DNA of 64,000 bases from Gambelia wislizenii (GCA_030847615.1 JAUMIR010000004.1:78337001-78401000); one strand, 5' to 3'. Shown: positions 11,200 through 23,214, counted from the stretch's first letter. The notes: a model not told the origin generated them from the sequence alone. Program-made: numbers and translations.

Positions 11200-13600
11200 C
11201 TGTGAATCATGTCTTTCTTTCACAACTGCAGCCTTTCCCCTTCATTCTGTACAAGGAAGTGTAGTGAAAGACCCTCCCTTTCCCTTTGTTGCATTTGCTT
11301 GTGTATATAGAAAAGGGAAAAGGGCTGCAATCAGGAAAATCCTTGAATAAGAAACACAGTCCCACCCCTCATTCCTTCTACATAAAACAAAATGCGGGGA
11401 GGGGGAATTAATTTTTGTGAAGGCAGCAAAATAGCTTAAGCCAGCTTTGACTCAAGTAAGTACAGTAATAACCTTGATGAGGCAGAATGTATCTCACCCA
11501 TCTGCATCTGCTCCCTGCATCCTGCTAGTTGTTAATTCCCAGGGAATTCCTTGCTTTTCAATCACAGCTGAAATAACCAGTCTTGATTATGTACCATGTT
11601 TCTAAAGGAGTGCTATAATGTGAACAGTTGAGAGAAATCCCAAGGGGGCAATCAATACTATTAATCTACTGTCTGTGGTAGGCAGGATGGTATGGAGGGG
11701 GATGTGATTACTCCAGGCTTCTCAAGACTAGAAACTCACTCTTTCTATTTGGCTACATTGTGAGAATTACCAGTATCCCGTGACCTCTCCATACATACCT
11801 AAGAGTAGTATTTGATGATCTTGCTTTGAGGTTTTGTTTTACAACCCAAATCCACCATTGAGTTCTGCCACTGATTTCTATTATACTCACAAATGGATCC
11901 TTCTCCCTCTGGTGTGATTTCACCATGGGAGTTCAGATTGCTAAATGTTCAAATGTTCTCTTGCTATGTAAAACAACAACAATAACAAAGAAATATTCTT
12001 CTCTCTCATTCTCTCTTTCTCTGTTTCTCTATGTTTATCCACTGGAAACTGGTTGGAGAATAAGACTGATGCTGCCCTGGCGATACCTACACATCCTGGT
12101 GAGGTGACAGTCTGCAACATGCTGCAGATGGATTTTCATGACCATTTTATGTATCAATCATTACCTTGATGGACTGGAGCAGTTAATTCTGTCAATGATG
12201 ATTTCTAGAGGGCCCTGTTTTGGATTAATTAATTGATAGGCCACAGTGGCTATTTCAGAGCCACTAGGGTTTGCCAGTGAGTTTCTTCATTAGCATGAGA
12301 TTTGTTACAAATTGAGAGCTATACTGACCATGTGTAGGAAGCATATTGTGGCTTTTAGACTTGATTGGATTATGCGTACTGCCTGCCTGCAGTGTACTTC
12401 ATGGCACATACAATTGTGCCCCAAAGGGGCACAATGAAGATAGCTGTAGTTGATGAGAGGTTCCATTTTGGGAGATATCCACTGAAATTGAGTGACAATC
12501 TTAACATTACAGTGAGATAAGATAGCTTTGAAGATAATAATGTGCTATCCCCATTTGTCTGTCCTGTCCTACCTATTCTTCTATCTATCATTCTTACATT
12601 TATATTTTGACTAGTTATAAACAGAGATTTGTCATCTGCTAATGATAATTGTCATTCAGGAAGCCCTTTCATCTGAACATTTCAGAAAGAACAGCAAACT
12701 GTTGCAGCTCCTGGAGAAATAGCCATTTCTAGTCCCATTTTATAGATGGTGAAATAAAGATATGGTTAGGAGCAGCCTCTTTTTCCAGTGTATTCATTTT
12801 CAGGAATGAAACTCTTCAACAACTCCTTTGTATTGTTAATGTGGCACATTTCCAAACAGGTAAGATTACAGAGGGTTAATGCATGGATGCTATATAATGA
12901 AATCAAAAAGTCAATCAATTTCAAAGCCTTTGTCCAATGTGTTTACATGACTGCATTAGACACATAGTGTTAACATTCACAGTGCTGTTTGTCCTTATAA
13001 ATATATTCATCATACCTTCATGTAATGCCTGATCTGACCATTTGTATCACATCTTTTTACTCTGCTTTTTACCTTTCTGACGTTTCCCATGTCCTGTTTT
13101 TGAAATGTATGTGGAGGTACCTCTGTTTTAAGGGGAGCATTTTGCCAGTGTATGTAGCACTGAATCTTGTGGCACCATACAGATGAATAAATGTATTATT
13201 GCTTGAGCTTGCTTGGGTTACATTCTACAGTCAATTTCATTAGATGCATGATGTATTTTCCTCCTGTTTTACAAATCTATATCCACACAGCTGAGAGACT
13301 GTCTGTCTGTCATCTATCTATCTAAGAGAAGAATGGCCCTAAACTGAACAGCATGCATTTCTGCAGTATTGTTTTCAGCTCCTTTTCCCTACCACCAAGG
13401 TGTACTAGTCCTTTAAAAGGCTGATAGAAATCAAAGCCTTGAGCTTAGCAGCAGCTCTTAATGCAAAACTTCCAAGCCTCCCTCCTTCCTGGTTGCTGTG
13501 GATGCTGTTCAGCAGATGTTATCAGATTGAATTTAGTTTGGCGTGACTGTAGAATCCCCTCGTCTCACCTCACCCGTTTCCTCTCTGTATGTTGTCTTTA
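11200..13600. other. Unique non-coding DNA with possible conserved blocks
   Basis: No gene is found. Around 11450-11620, 12150-12330 and 12820-13030 the sequence is AT-rich but complex, with many homeodomain-type TAAT/ATTA words and no repeat signature. This is the look of conserved non-coding elements, but it is inference only. A TCTG/TCTA tetranucleotide run lies at about 13301-13325. Confidence 0.4.
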
Positions 13601-13605
13601 CTTCC

Positions 13606-13616
13606 ATTGGACCAAT
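13606..13616. promoter_or_regulatory. Facing CCAAT boxes
   Basis: ATTGG (13606-13610) and CCAAT (13612-13616) sit one base apart at the upstream edge of the CpG-rich stretch. Paired CCAAT boxes are typical NF-Y sites of promoters. Confidence 0.4.
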
Positions 13617-14400
13617 CTTCTCCTGCAAAATATCCCCAAACGGCGAGAGAGAAGAAGAGGGGACCACTGAGAAAGAGAGGGGGGCGTTGCGTTATCACCT
13701 TTTGCCAGGACGGATCGCTCTTCGTCCAGTACCACGTAATTTTACCGTGTCTCCCGGCTGGAGTCCCGCTGCTACATGTGTTAAATCCTAGGATTTCTTT
13801 GAAAACTGCAAACGGACCCTGAATGGTGTGCACTGGCGAAGCCCATCTCAGCCTCGCTGGTCCTGGAATGCTGCTTTTCTCCAGCAAGATCCGAGGGGAA
13901 TAAAAGAGTCAAAATATTCTAACATCCCCCCTCCCCGCACCTCCCTCGCCTTCCACCTCTCTGGCTTCTTAGGGCTGGCTTGGAACGGAGGACCTTTCAG
14001 CACCATCGGAGGCGGACAGCTCCTCCGGGCCAGCCTAGCCGTGCTTCCTCCCAAGGCACTTCGGAAGGCGCAGCCCGTGTCGCGGGTGTACGTGTGAGTG
14101 TGTGTGTGTACGCGCACGCGCTCGTGTGCGTGGAGAGAGGGAGGGAAGGGAGACTCAAATCTCTAGATAGCCCGGGGAGGTCCACCAATATCCATTAATT
14201 ATCAGGAGGTGAAAGAGGAAAGCAGGAAATCTGCAAGAGCCACGGGAAGGGCTTGTCCAATCCCACACAGGAGGAAGGCAGGCAGGCAGGCAGGCAGGCA
14301 GGCAGCGAAGCCTTCTCGCTGTTCTTAGCTGAGGAGGAAAGGAAGAGGAAAAGGAAAAGATCCCCCGCTAGGAACTGCCTCTGAAACTATGCAAGACCCA
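13610..14400 (+). promoter_or_regulatory. CpG-rich promoter-like region
   Basis: CpG is rare in most of the window. Here about 40 CpGs occur in roughly 750 bases, including clusters such as GTCGCGGGTGTACGTG and ACGCGCACGCGCTCG. No TATA box is evident. Together with the CCAAT pair and + strand splice donors at 14466 and 14688, this suggests a CpG-island promoter reading rightwards. The gene it would serve cannot be named. ORFs inside the region are GC-driven and lack domains. Confidence 0.45.
14277..14304. repeat. (GGCA)7 microsatellite
   Basis: Seven perfect GGCA units inside the CpG-rich stretch, which would fall in a 5' untranslated leader if the promoter call is right. Confidence 0.9.
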
Positions 14401-14693
14401 CACCCATCCTGATTTTGGACAGAAGAGAAAATAATATTTGGTTATTAGGCAGCAAGCAAGGGACAGTGAGTTTTTTTTTTTTTAACATAACACAGAATCT
14501 CCCCCCCCTCCAGCTTCAAGGAGTTGAGCAGCACAAGCGCTGGGAAGAGCTTCGTGGTCAGCCTCTGGGGAAAGTGAAGCCTTCAGGGAGTAAGGCAACG
14601 TGGATTTCTTTCTTTTCTTTTTCTTCTTTTTTAAAAGCACCGTTCTGGAATGGGAGGATTTCATCCAACTTCTCCTGGTTCCTGAGGGTGAGT
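14400..14693 (+). other. Candidate untranslated first-exon end with splice donors
   Basis: Two consensus donors GTGAGT occur on the + strand at 14466-14471 and 14688-14693, the latter after CCTGAGG. A polypyrimidine tract with CAG lies at 14500-14513. The two-donor layout next to a CpG-rich region suits a non-coding first exon with alternative ends. The 5' limit is unknown and no initiator frame stands out. The alternative is chance occurrence of donor words. Confidence 0.3.
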
Positions 14694-14699
14694 TTTCTA

Positions 14700-16060
14700 C
14701 TATCCCTCGATAGTGGTGAATGGGGTTTGGAGGGATCCCCTCTCAAGGCAGAGAATTCCTTTTCTCTCCCTTCCCCTTGCAAATCTTATATGTCTCTTCT
14801 CCTTTTACACTTGAGAAGCCTGCAATTGTCTTACGTTGTAGGACTGGCAATGTCCCCCTCTTACCTTTGAGAAAGCACTGGTTCTCCCAGATTGCTCTTC
14901 ACAAGGGGTGTGTAGCGTTGTGCTTGGGTGCCTCTGGTGCGGGGCTATTGTCCCGGGTTCCTCCTACTTAGGATGCCGATGGAAGATCTCGCCACATGTG
15001 AGGAACTTAGCTGCGGGTTGTGGGGGCTTTGGTGTTGGAGGCTATGTTAATGAACATGAGAGCACTGCTGGGGGGGGGGAATGGGATGGGATGGGGTGGG
15101 CGAGGAAGGATGAGCACCGGGGGATGCTGCAAAGGCTTTGTAGATGATCGTTGGGATTGCAGGGCTGAACCGGGTGGGGGAGAGGGAGGGGAAATGTTCC
15201 TCATATACCCTGTGGGCAATATAGCAGGGCTCACATACCATGGAGGGTGGAGAGGGGAAGGAAGAGCTGCAGCAAAAGCGTGAGGATATTGGATCCAAAT
15301 GGGCAGGCACCGTTGCCTTCTCCCCTTTCATCCTGAAGAAGGATCTGTATACACGCTGAGTTGTTATTTGGTTTAAAACCCTCCAGTGTTTTGATGGTGT
15401 CGAGCAGAAGGAAGCTTGGATCAGCTCGGGCTACAACAGAGTGCATTTTTTAAAAAAATGCAATAAAAATAAAACAAAACCAGCACAATGGAGAGCGATG
15501 CTGTTCGCAGTTTGTGGAGCAAATGTGATAAGACTAGTGTGATGGGGAAGTAAAGGATGAAAACAGACCCAGACAGCACCTGGGTGATCTAGTGCTATGT
15601 GATGCTTATTCCAGATAGTTTAGAAGATGCCCGGCGAGTTATTTCAGTTCCTCTCCACCTTTCTCTGATCAGTTGATTGCATTAATAGTTTTCGTCTGCA
15701 ACCCTCCCAGAACTGTGGATGGATCTCCCTTTGGTTTTCTACGAATCTGTCCTCAGGGTAGCATCTTCTTTCCACCCTTTTTACTATGTGTTGTCTTCGA
15801 ACTGGAAATACGGTTCTGGGGTTCTGCTGCCTCTACTATGACTCTCTTTCCACACACACACACACACACACACCTGGAGGCTATGGACCTTTGGAGATAT
15901 CGCTTTGGAGACTGAAACAAAATAAAATCATTTGTTTAACTCTCGTCCATTTAGTTCAGCAAAGGATTATTTTGTCCCTTTGGGTTGGGGATGCATTTTT
16001 AATACCTTCTGCAGGAGAATGAGTACGTGGAGGCGAGCTGCCCCTAGGCAAAGTTGTGCG
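14700..16060. other. Unique non-coding DNA
   Basis: GC content falls gradually after the promoter-like zone. A G-rich tract with GGGATGGGATGGGG lies at 15070-15100 and a (CA)n run at 15850-15873. Open frames on both strands here are GC-driven. Confidence 0.5.
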
Positions 16061-16065
16061 CGCGC

Positions 16066-16150
16066 GTTTGTATGTGCCTTTAAGTTGCCTGTCATTTTAT
16101 GGCGAACCCCTTGAATTTCATAGCGTTTTCTTAGGCAAGGAATTGTAGTC
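16066..16150 (-). mobile_element. SINE 3'-part fragment (-)
   Basis: GTATGTGCCTTTAAGTTGCC, TTTTATGGCGAACCC and GTTTTCTTAGGCAAGGAAT follow the minus-strand order of the Sauria-type SINE 3' half seen at 6084 and 48934. The tRNA-like head is absent. Confidence 0.5.
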
Positions 16151-16172
16151 AACACACAAGCGAGAAAAAGAA

Positions 16173-16201
16173 ATACTGTACTGTACAGTACTGTAGAGTA
16201 C
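16173..16201. repeat. TACTGTAC palindromic tract
   Basis: A 29-base run built of TACTGTAC, CAGTACTG and TAGAGTA forms a near-perfect palindrome. It may be a remnant of a transposon end or a simple tract. Confidence 0.5.
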
Positions 16202-17260
16202 CCAGTGCAGGGAGCTGTCCAAGGTAGCTCCCTAGCCAGGCAGCTACTTGTTCGGGTTAACTTTTTTCGTCCCTAATTTATGTAGCAGCTAGCCTGAAGA
16301 AGAGTCCTGGAAAACTCAAAAACTGGGACTTTTCCCTTGCATTTTGGTTGATCCTAATAAAGGCCCAACAGTAGATTTTGTCTGAGCTAGAAAACCTTCC
16401 AGGGAGGTCACTATTTTGCATCATTACTATGGTCTCTGTAGATTTCTCAGGCAGAGGTGGAGGAGGAGATGGAGGAACTGCCAGTGGAAAGAAAGAAGGG
16501 ACTAACTTCTTGCTTCTGTCTTTACTATTGGCACAGGTGCAAAGGTTAGTGTTTCACTGCAGGTAGTAAATAACTGCTGCCTATGTTGGGTCAGTCTAAT
16601 GGCTTCTTGTAAATCGAGTGTGAATTGCTGGGGAGAAGGGGCACCTCAGCTGGTGGGATTTTGAGATCAAGGGCATGATGGCCAGTCCACTTTCCTTCCC
16701 TCTCATTTTTTTCCTTTGAGAGAGTGACTGTTTTTGAAACATACCTCAGAACACAAGACTCAGACCTCTGCTTGTGCAGTATAGTAGAGATTAATCTGAT
16801 CTGCATTTCCTTTTGGGAGACCTCTCTGAACATTGCTTTCGTAAAAACAGATCTGGGATTTCTACATTAAAGGAAAGTTGATGGGACATAAAATCCAAAC
16901 ATCCATTTCTGTCTGCCCCTCTGAATTGCACACTTGTTTGTTTTTGTCATACTCATTCCAGACCTGGCAAACAGTGGCTTCCACTCAGAAAACCACCATC
17001 ATCAATTTGATTATATCAGCACTTATGTGGCTCAAGTATGAGTCACGGTTGTTGTTGATTCACCTTTGGCCTTAGGTAGAAGAAGATTTTACAAGGTAGC
17101 ACTGAAACAAGAGAAGGATTCATAGCACAAGGGGCCCTCTTAAACATAACCTGTGGATAAAGGGAATATCAAATACTATAGTTGCATTCATAGACAACAA
17201 CCCTCAGTAACTTGTGCCATAAATCGAACCTCTAAAGGGAAGGAGCAAAACCCCAAATGT
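16202..17260. other. Unique non-coding DNA
   Basis: No gene or repeat is recognised. A GGAGGAGGAGATGGAGGAACTG purine patch lies near 16458. Confidence 0.5.
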
Positions 17261-17264
17261 ATTC

Positions 17265-17375
17265 TTCAAGGATGGAGAGCCTGTGACCTCCAGATGCTTC
17301 TGACTCCAAGACCCATCAGCTCCAGATGGTATAGCCACTCTCCAGGGATAATGGGAGATGCAGTCCACTTCTGTA
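17265..17375. mobile_element. Palindromic MITE copy, diverged
   Basis: AGCCTGTGACCTCCAGATGC is at the left, CAGCTCCAGATGG in the centre and GGGATAATGGGAGATGCAG at the right, as in the family at 1385 and 46105. Ends are eroded. Confidence 0.5.
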
Positions 17376-17424
17376 TTGATTATTCAGTTTTGCTATTGTG
17401 TTCAAACAGTAGAATGCAGATATG

Positions 17425-17795
17425 CCCAGGTGGTAGAATCATAGAAGAGGAGGGGCTGCAAAGGCCATTTTGTTTAACCCCTTTCCATATGGAATACATA
17501 AACTAAAGCACTCCCGAAAGATACCAATACAATCTACATTTAAAGAGCTGTGATGAAGGAAACTCCAGGGCAGCATATTCCACTGCTGAACAGTTTTTAC
17601 GGTAAAGAGGTTCTTCCCAATGTTTAGGTGGAATCTCTCTTTTTGTAATTTGAATCCACTGGTTTATGTTCTGTTCTGCGGAGCAGCAGAAAATAAACTC
17701 ACCTCATCTTCTACATGACTTTTCTTCAGACGTTTAAAGATGGCTGTCATGTCACCTCTTAGTCCTCTTCTGAAAGCTAAGACTTGAATGTTCTT
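17425..17795 (-). mobile_element. CR1 LINE 3' end (-)
   Basis: The minus-strand CR1 3' end begins with GTAGAATCATAGAAG. It continues through a GGCCATTTTGTTTAACCCC block, AGCACTCCCGAAAG, GCAGCATATTCCACTGC, GGTTCTTCCCAATG and GGAGCAGCAGAAAATAAAC to ATGGCTGTCATGTCACCTC. This matches the order of the C-terminal ORF and 3' UTR of the CR1 copies at 28.3-28.8 kb read in reverse. Many substitutions make it older. Confidence 0.8.
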
Positions 17796-17799
17796 TCAT

Positions 17800-18104
17800 G
17801 TAGCGAGTCCTGGTGTTTTGAAGGAAGAAGAGTCAAGTTTTTTTATCACATCTACAACACAATGTGGGTTTGAATTATTATAGAAGAAGTGTGGTATAAA
17901 GCTTTGGCATTTTCTTTCAAGACTTCTGGCTGCTGAATATCTTCCCAGTTATGATAAAGATGTAATTTTCCCTTTCTTCCTTTAGGACTCACAAAATGCA
18001 TCTTTAATTTGAGTAATTAAATGACTTCTTAAAGTTCCCTTGCCCTCTAGTTGATCTCAGAATAAGCCTAGCTGGTAAGCATTATTGGATATAGGATTTT
18101 TGCT
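17800..18104. other. Unique non-coding DNA
   Basis: AT-rich with no recognised feature. It may include a further eroded 5' part of the neighbouring CR1. Confidence 0.4.
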
Positions 18105-18190
18105 CTTCATAGGCAAAGTCCTATGAGGAAAAATTGAAGGAGGTAGGACTGATTAGCCTAAAGAAAAGGTCTGGAATCCTGTATGAGCTA
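18105..18190 (+). mobile_element. CR1 ORF fragment (+)
   Basis: 18119-18168 translates to PYEEKLKEVGLISLKKR, matching PYEERLRELGMFSLEKRR of the young CR1 copies at 28.4 and 50.8 kb. This lies in the C-terminal part of the CR1 reverse transcriptase ORF. Flanks are too eroded to set ends. Confidence 0.65.
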
Positions 18191-19149
18191 CTTGGTTAAG
18201 TATGCTTAAGTAACTTCTCCTGACCCAACCCCCTCCTAGACCAGTAAAATGGATCTCCTTCTCCCCGTACAGCTGATGCCCAGACAAGTAGGTTTAGGGG
18301 GCAGTTATGATCGTGACAATAGTGTCACAACCATAACTAAGATTTACTCATCTGTAACTGTTTTGTATTCATGATAGCAACTGAGTCACGATTTTGACAC
18401 CTATTGCCACCATTGGAGGAAGAGATCCATTCTGCTGGTGATTTGATATTGGATGAATAATGTTTTCGTCAGGTTTGGAGCAGGGGCCAGGCCAGGAGAG
18501 GTTCCAGCCATCATGATTAGGAGATGATATGTTAATCATTTTGAAATATTTGAGGGGCTGTCACACAGATGATGGAAGCAAACTTCTTTTCTCTACTCCC
18601 AGAAGGCAGGACATGAACCATCATGTTCAAGCCACAACAACAACAATAGTAACAACAACAACAAGAAGGTTTAGGCAGTGAGTGGGTGACACATTACAAT
18701 ATCTTCCTTCTCCACCCCACCTCCACAAACCAAACACAGAATGGCAAGTCCTATTTCAGCTCCCTCCTGTGCCATGCTCACACACAGCTCTGCAGCTTAG
18801 ATTTCCCAAAGGACAGGTTTGTTCCTCCATGCTGAGTGATATATATCAAAACAATGTACCAACTTCCAATCACACCCTCCTTCACAAATCCCATGGCTGT
18901 TAATCATTTTCTACATGTATGGTTCAAAATCACCAGGCTGCCAACTCTGGGAGGAGTTCTGGTATTTGCATTGCTGGTGGCAACCAACTCAAGGCTAGGA
19001 ACTTGCAGGCAAAACCTAGGAGATGAAATGGTGTGGAGAAACCCCCAGGGCAGGAGTGGGGGGACCCTTTTTTCTTCTAAATATTTTAGGTTGCAAATCC
19101 CAGAAGCCTCCTCCTGGGTGGTCAGTGGTAACGGATTGTGGGAGCAGTA
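18191..19149. other. Unique non-coding DNA with (CAA)n
   Basis: A (CAACAA)n stretch lies at about 18634-18666. Elsewhere there is nothing recognisable. Open frames at 18680-19150 have no domains. Confidence 0.5.
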
Positions 19150-19324
19150 GCCTAAAACAGTCTATCTCAAGCTATCTGATGTGGCAGACTGTCATTCCCC
19201 CTGCCCCCAATGGGCCAGGGACAGCTACTATACTTATGCCATATTAGTATCATATTTATGTAGTCTCCTGGAAACTTGCCATGAACTGGCAGCTGATGTT
19301 TGACAGAACAGCACTGTCCTAAAA
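19150..19324. mobile_element. hAT MITE family A, copy 1
   Basis: Element 19158-19316. It begins CAGTCTATCTCAAGC, contains GGCCAGGGAC and CCTGGAAACTTGCC, and ends ACAGCACTG. Octamers GCCTAAAA (19150-19157) and TCCTAAAA (19317-19324) match at 7 of 8 positions. The same internal landmarks occur in the copies at 34867 and 41044. Confidence 0.75.
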
Positions 19325-19429
19325 TACCCCCAAAGCTGCAGGTTCCCCATTTCTCATCCAGGAAGAACATCCTGAAGATATGGGTTATTCCAAAGAGGAA
19401 CACACTCATTCACTCCTGCTTTTTGAAGA

Positions 19430-19577
19430 TGGTGGACTACCCTTTGTTAGAGGTTTCTAAGAACCAATCAGGGATGGTGGTCTCCTATCAGGGATATTGT
19501 AGTGGTGGATTTCCTGCATAAATAGGGGGTTGATTAAGATGATATTGAAGTTCCTTCAAGCTCTATGATTCTATATT
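19430..19577 (+). mobile_element. CR1 3' end fragment (+)
   Basis: TTAGAGGTTTCTAAG, GGATTTCCTGCATAAATAGG, GAAGTTCCTTCAAGCTC and TATGATTCTAT follow the CR1 3' UTR order, ending in the ATTCTATG-type tail. It is older than the copy at 28 kb. Confidence 0.65.
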
Positions 19578-21840
19578 GGCCACTGGACCATTCTAGATCC
19601 ATATTCTTGTATTCAGACATGAACAGCATCAGCAACATTCATTGTATGGACAGCATAGGGAAGTCTAATCAGCCAGGAGAATGTTTCTCCAAAGTCATTT
19701 TCTTCTGAGAGTGTTTGCAAGCACCAACCAATCACAACAAACCAATTGCATTGTACATCAGCACTACCAGCTGCTTCATATTAAATATAGTTTCAGCATT
19801 TTAAAGCTCCTATCAAATCCTGACACTATTTACAGACAATGTCTTTATAGCATTCTTTGGCTGGCATCTGGTTTGTGTTGTGCTGGACAGCAGCCAGCGA
19901 CTAATTTCTTGGTACTTCTCCCATTGGCAGAAGTCCAAACCCCTTGCCACCAAGCCCTGGAAATGCTTTAGTAACTTTTTTACGAAGTGGTTCAGGAGTT
20001 CTTCCAGGACCTCCCCCCCTTGCCGGTTCAAATATTTCTGGAGAACATGGTAAAAGAAGAAATAAACACCTGTCTTTCCAAATCTCTGCAACCCTACCAA
20101 CCCTCATTTTGTCCTGGATCATCTTTGCTGGCTACCTGTACAGGCTTCTTGTTGCTCTGCTTATTTAGTCTCTTTTTTTGCCTATTTTTATTTTGCAGCA
20201 GTTGAAAAACCATCTGTCTGTAATGAATGAATTTACACACACACAAACACTACACATCATAGTTTGGCAACATTATGTATTATCATGGCCTGGAAAAGAA
20301 TGACTCTGGGGATAGTCGGATCTGCTCCAGTGAAAATACTTTGCATATTTTACCAGCACTAAGGACTCCCAACATTGGCTGCAGGTGCTGGTTTACTAGG
20401 TGTGCAAGACAGATATACTTAAGACAAATGTGAACTCTGTTCAACGATTTGCCCATTTTTGCTCAGTGACTCCATACACCATAGGCATCACTGTCATTTC
20501 GAAATTATGCTGCCCTAGTTAGAAAGAGGCTATCAAAAATTTATTTCAAGATTCATTGCATTTGGCAAGAGCAGAAATCAAGACTGACTCTCCCCCTTTA
20601 TTCCTCCCTCCTGCTCCTGACACTGAGATGCGTTGGATGCGTTTGTTTACTAGCACATGCTCTCTGCCAGTGCAAACCCACTACTCCGCTTGCCTTTCTG
20701 CCTGTCACTCTCATTGTGGAATCCTGTGATCTGCCTATCAACGGTTGCCCAATTCTCACTGCTTCTTGTTTACAGTGTGTTGAAAACTCACTTGCTTTTG
20801 GAAAACTGTGGCAGAAGGCTGGCTGGAAAATGCTGTGCAGAGTGAGCCAGAGACAGCCAGGCTGTGATCAGTGGAACCACTAGAGGTATCACCTTCCTTT
20901 TCTTCCAAGGCTCTGGAGCTTTAAGCCAAAGTTTTTGCTAACCACCTGGCTTCAGTTGAGGAGGTCCTGCTTCAGGCAATAAGAATGTTCTTCCTTGAAA
21001 AGTCTGCCCAACTAGGTCAATGATTGTTAATTGCCAGACTTATCAATGGTAGCCAGCTCTCTTCTGGGGCTTCGAGCTCTCATAAGAGATAGCAGTAGAA
21101 GAATTGAGAGATGAGTGACATTAACGGACCACATTCAGTGGCAATCACTGTTAACTAGCTTTTAATTGGGTCATGATTACATAAGGGTCCATGCTAGTGG
21201 CTATGCTAATTTATGTCACCATCAATGAATTAAGGTTGCACTCTAATCATTTTTAAACATTTGGGGGAGGGGGTTAACTCACTATAAAAAATCCACCCAC
21301 AGCCAGAGGATTAAAGGTTTTTAAAGCAAGTTTCAAACCAACTTTCCTTCTATTTTGTTTGCCCGTACTTAACACAGTCTTTGTAATAAAAGTCACTGCC
21401 AGAGCAAATTCCCCTGTAATAACCTCACAAGGGGGGGGGGGGATACACCATGTAAGCTAATTGGAATATTATGCTGCGATAAGACTGTCCTAGCTCTCCA
21501 AAGGATTAGTGCAGGTGGAAGGAACAGTATTGATTTAAAGGAGAAAAACAGACATTGGCACAATTCACAACTGCCACAGCAATAGAAGCAAGGTGGTGGC
21601 TCTCCCCATTTGAGCTGTCAGTATGGGAAACCAGGTTATTTAGGATTAAGGATTAATGGATTTTAATCACTTTATTGGCAGGTTCTGTTTCCTGGTTGGA
21701 AATAGAAGGAGGCAGAAATAATGCAGGTTAGGGTAACAGAAAGAAAACTGCAGTTTCTAGAATTTTATTCTACATTTGATATGAAGAGAGCACAGTCCAG
21801 GGGGTTATAATAGATTAAGGATGCTTTACATGTGATATAG
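19578..21840. other. Unique non-coding DNA with a possible enhancer-like block
   Basis: No gene is supported. The block 21110-21265 has many TAAT/ATTA words (TTTTAATTGGG, CATGATTACATAAGG, GCTAATTTATGTCACC, CAATGAATTAAGG) and no repeat hallmark, so it could be a conserved regulatory element. A G11 run follows near 21431. Confidence 0.4.
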
Positions 21841-22148
21841 TCTCAGGCTCGGCCAAATTGATCACCAACAATGGTCCACCCTGCCCTCACATTGGGATGC
21901 ATGGAGACGCACTATCCACAATGCTGCAGCCTTATTTGAGAACTCACACCGAACAAGTCTTGAAGAGAAACGACAACGCAGAAAGAATCACAACCCGGAA
22001 ACATCACCCAAGGAGCCCCTCTGCTGTGCTTTCTGCAACCGGACTTGTTTATCTCAAATTGGCCTTTTTAGTCATCAGCGCACTTGCAGAAAGCGTGGGA
22101 TAAGTCCTTCCTGAATCTTCATTTGTGAAGAAAAGCCAGAGAGAGACA
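21841..22148 (+). mobile_element. LINE with C-terminal zinc finger, 3' fragment (copy 1)
   Basis: Encodes the tail of a non-LTR retrotransposon ORF: the LRLxQIDHQQW-type region, then TSLEEKRQRRKNHNPETSP, then a CX2CX12HX3C zinc finger (first Cys of CAFC, His of SHQR). Its arginine-rich end is RKRGISPS. The frame is broken by small indels. The 3' UTR is about 25 bases, ending AAGCCAGAGAGAGAC. It is 5'-truncated at about 21841. Three more copies lie at 25436, 32080 and 35078. I do not assign a clade. Confidence 0.8.
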
Positions 22149-23214
22149 TGTGATATATATTCTGCATAAGCAATCATTCCACTTCTGTGTATTTTGCCAA
22201 AGCTGCTACCACAGGATACCTAGTGGGAGGCAGGTTCCTGTGGCAGGTTCAGACAGACTATGATACATGTGCATTCACTGCATACACATGTATGCATGTG
22301 GGATGCATGCAGTTTTCCTGCACTAACATCCAGGTCAGTAGATCTGCAGATATGATCACAGTCTAGCAGCTGAAAAATGAATTGCACATTGCCATACTAA
22401 CATCTTTGTGCCTTCGTTTTCTCAAGTATAAAACTGGGTAGTGTTGTTTCCTACTTTACCTGGGTTTTCAAGAAGTCTGGTGTTCTCAGCATGGCTCCTT
22501 GTTATTTCATTTCATTCCTGTGCTGGTGGAGTGCACCCTAACATTTGGAAATCTGTAGAAATGTTGATATTGGGGCTTAGTTGTGTGATTTCAGTAAATT
22601 CAATCATACAGAAATAGTGTGTTGTGCATCATGAGCTGATGGCTCATAATCTGCAGTGAAGTTTGATAAAATGCTACAAGTATTCTGTAGGAATGTTTTG
22701 CGTCTGCCTACTGTACTTCAGCTTGTGCTCTTCTCATCCATATGTCCATAATTATATCTCTTAATCATGTAATAAATGTAGTCAAGACATTATGGGATCA
22801 CTGTGAGCATTACTGATGTCCATCAAAAAGCTAGGTCATCAGTTGACACACATGACTGTCTGAGCAGTACTCATTGAAGTACCATTACAACAGCCTGAAT
22901 GTTAATGCACACTTAATACACTTTGAATTGTACTTTTATGAATGATAAAACCACTTTTAATTATATTTTTATGAATGGTGAGTGTGTTTGGTTTTAAATT
23001 TTTCTTTTTGCATGATGCTTCTCTTGCCATCTCCCCAAAGAGACTTATAAATGCTTGAATAAATTCATAAATAAGATAACTGTATTATCTTTTCTTTTCC
23101 TGTCATTGCTTCCTCCTTCACCTGTGGGGCAGTCAAGTGCTATTATTAATCACTGTAAAGGCTTAAAGATGTCTACAATGAGAATACTTGATGTGATTTA
23201 GCTTTGGCTTAGAC
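22149..23214. other. Unique non-coding DNA
   Basis: AT-rich, with no gene and no recognised repeat. Confidence 0.5.

Noticed and set aside
14466..14513. A 47-base intron between GTGAGT and CAG
   Set aside because: It is too short for a normal vertebrate intron. The two signals are better read as alternatives or chance.
14415..14870. 151-codon frame downstream of the CpG-rich region
   Set aside because: It reads through a T-run and both candidate splice donors, has no domain, and is Phe/Ser/Leu-rich.
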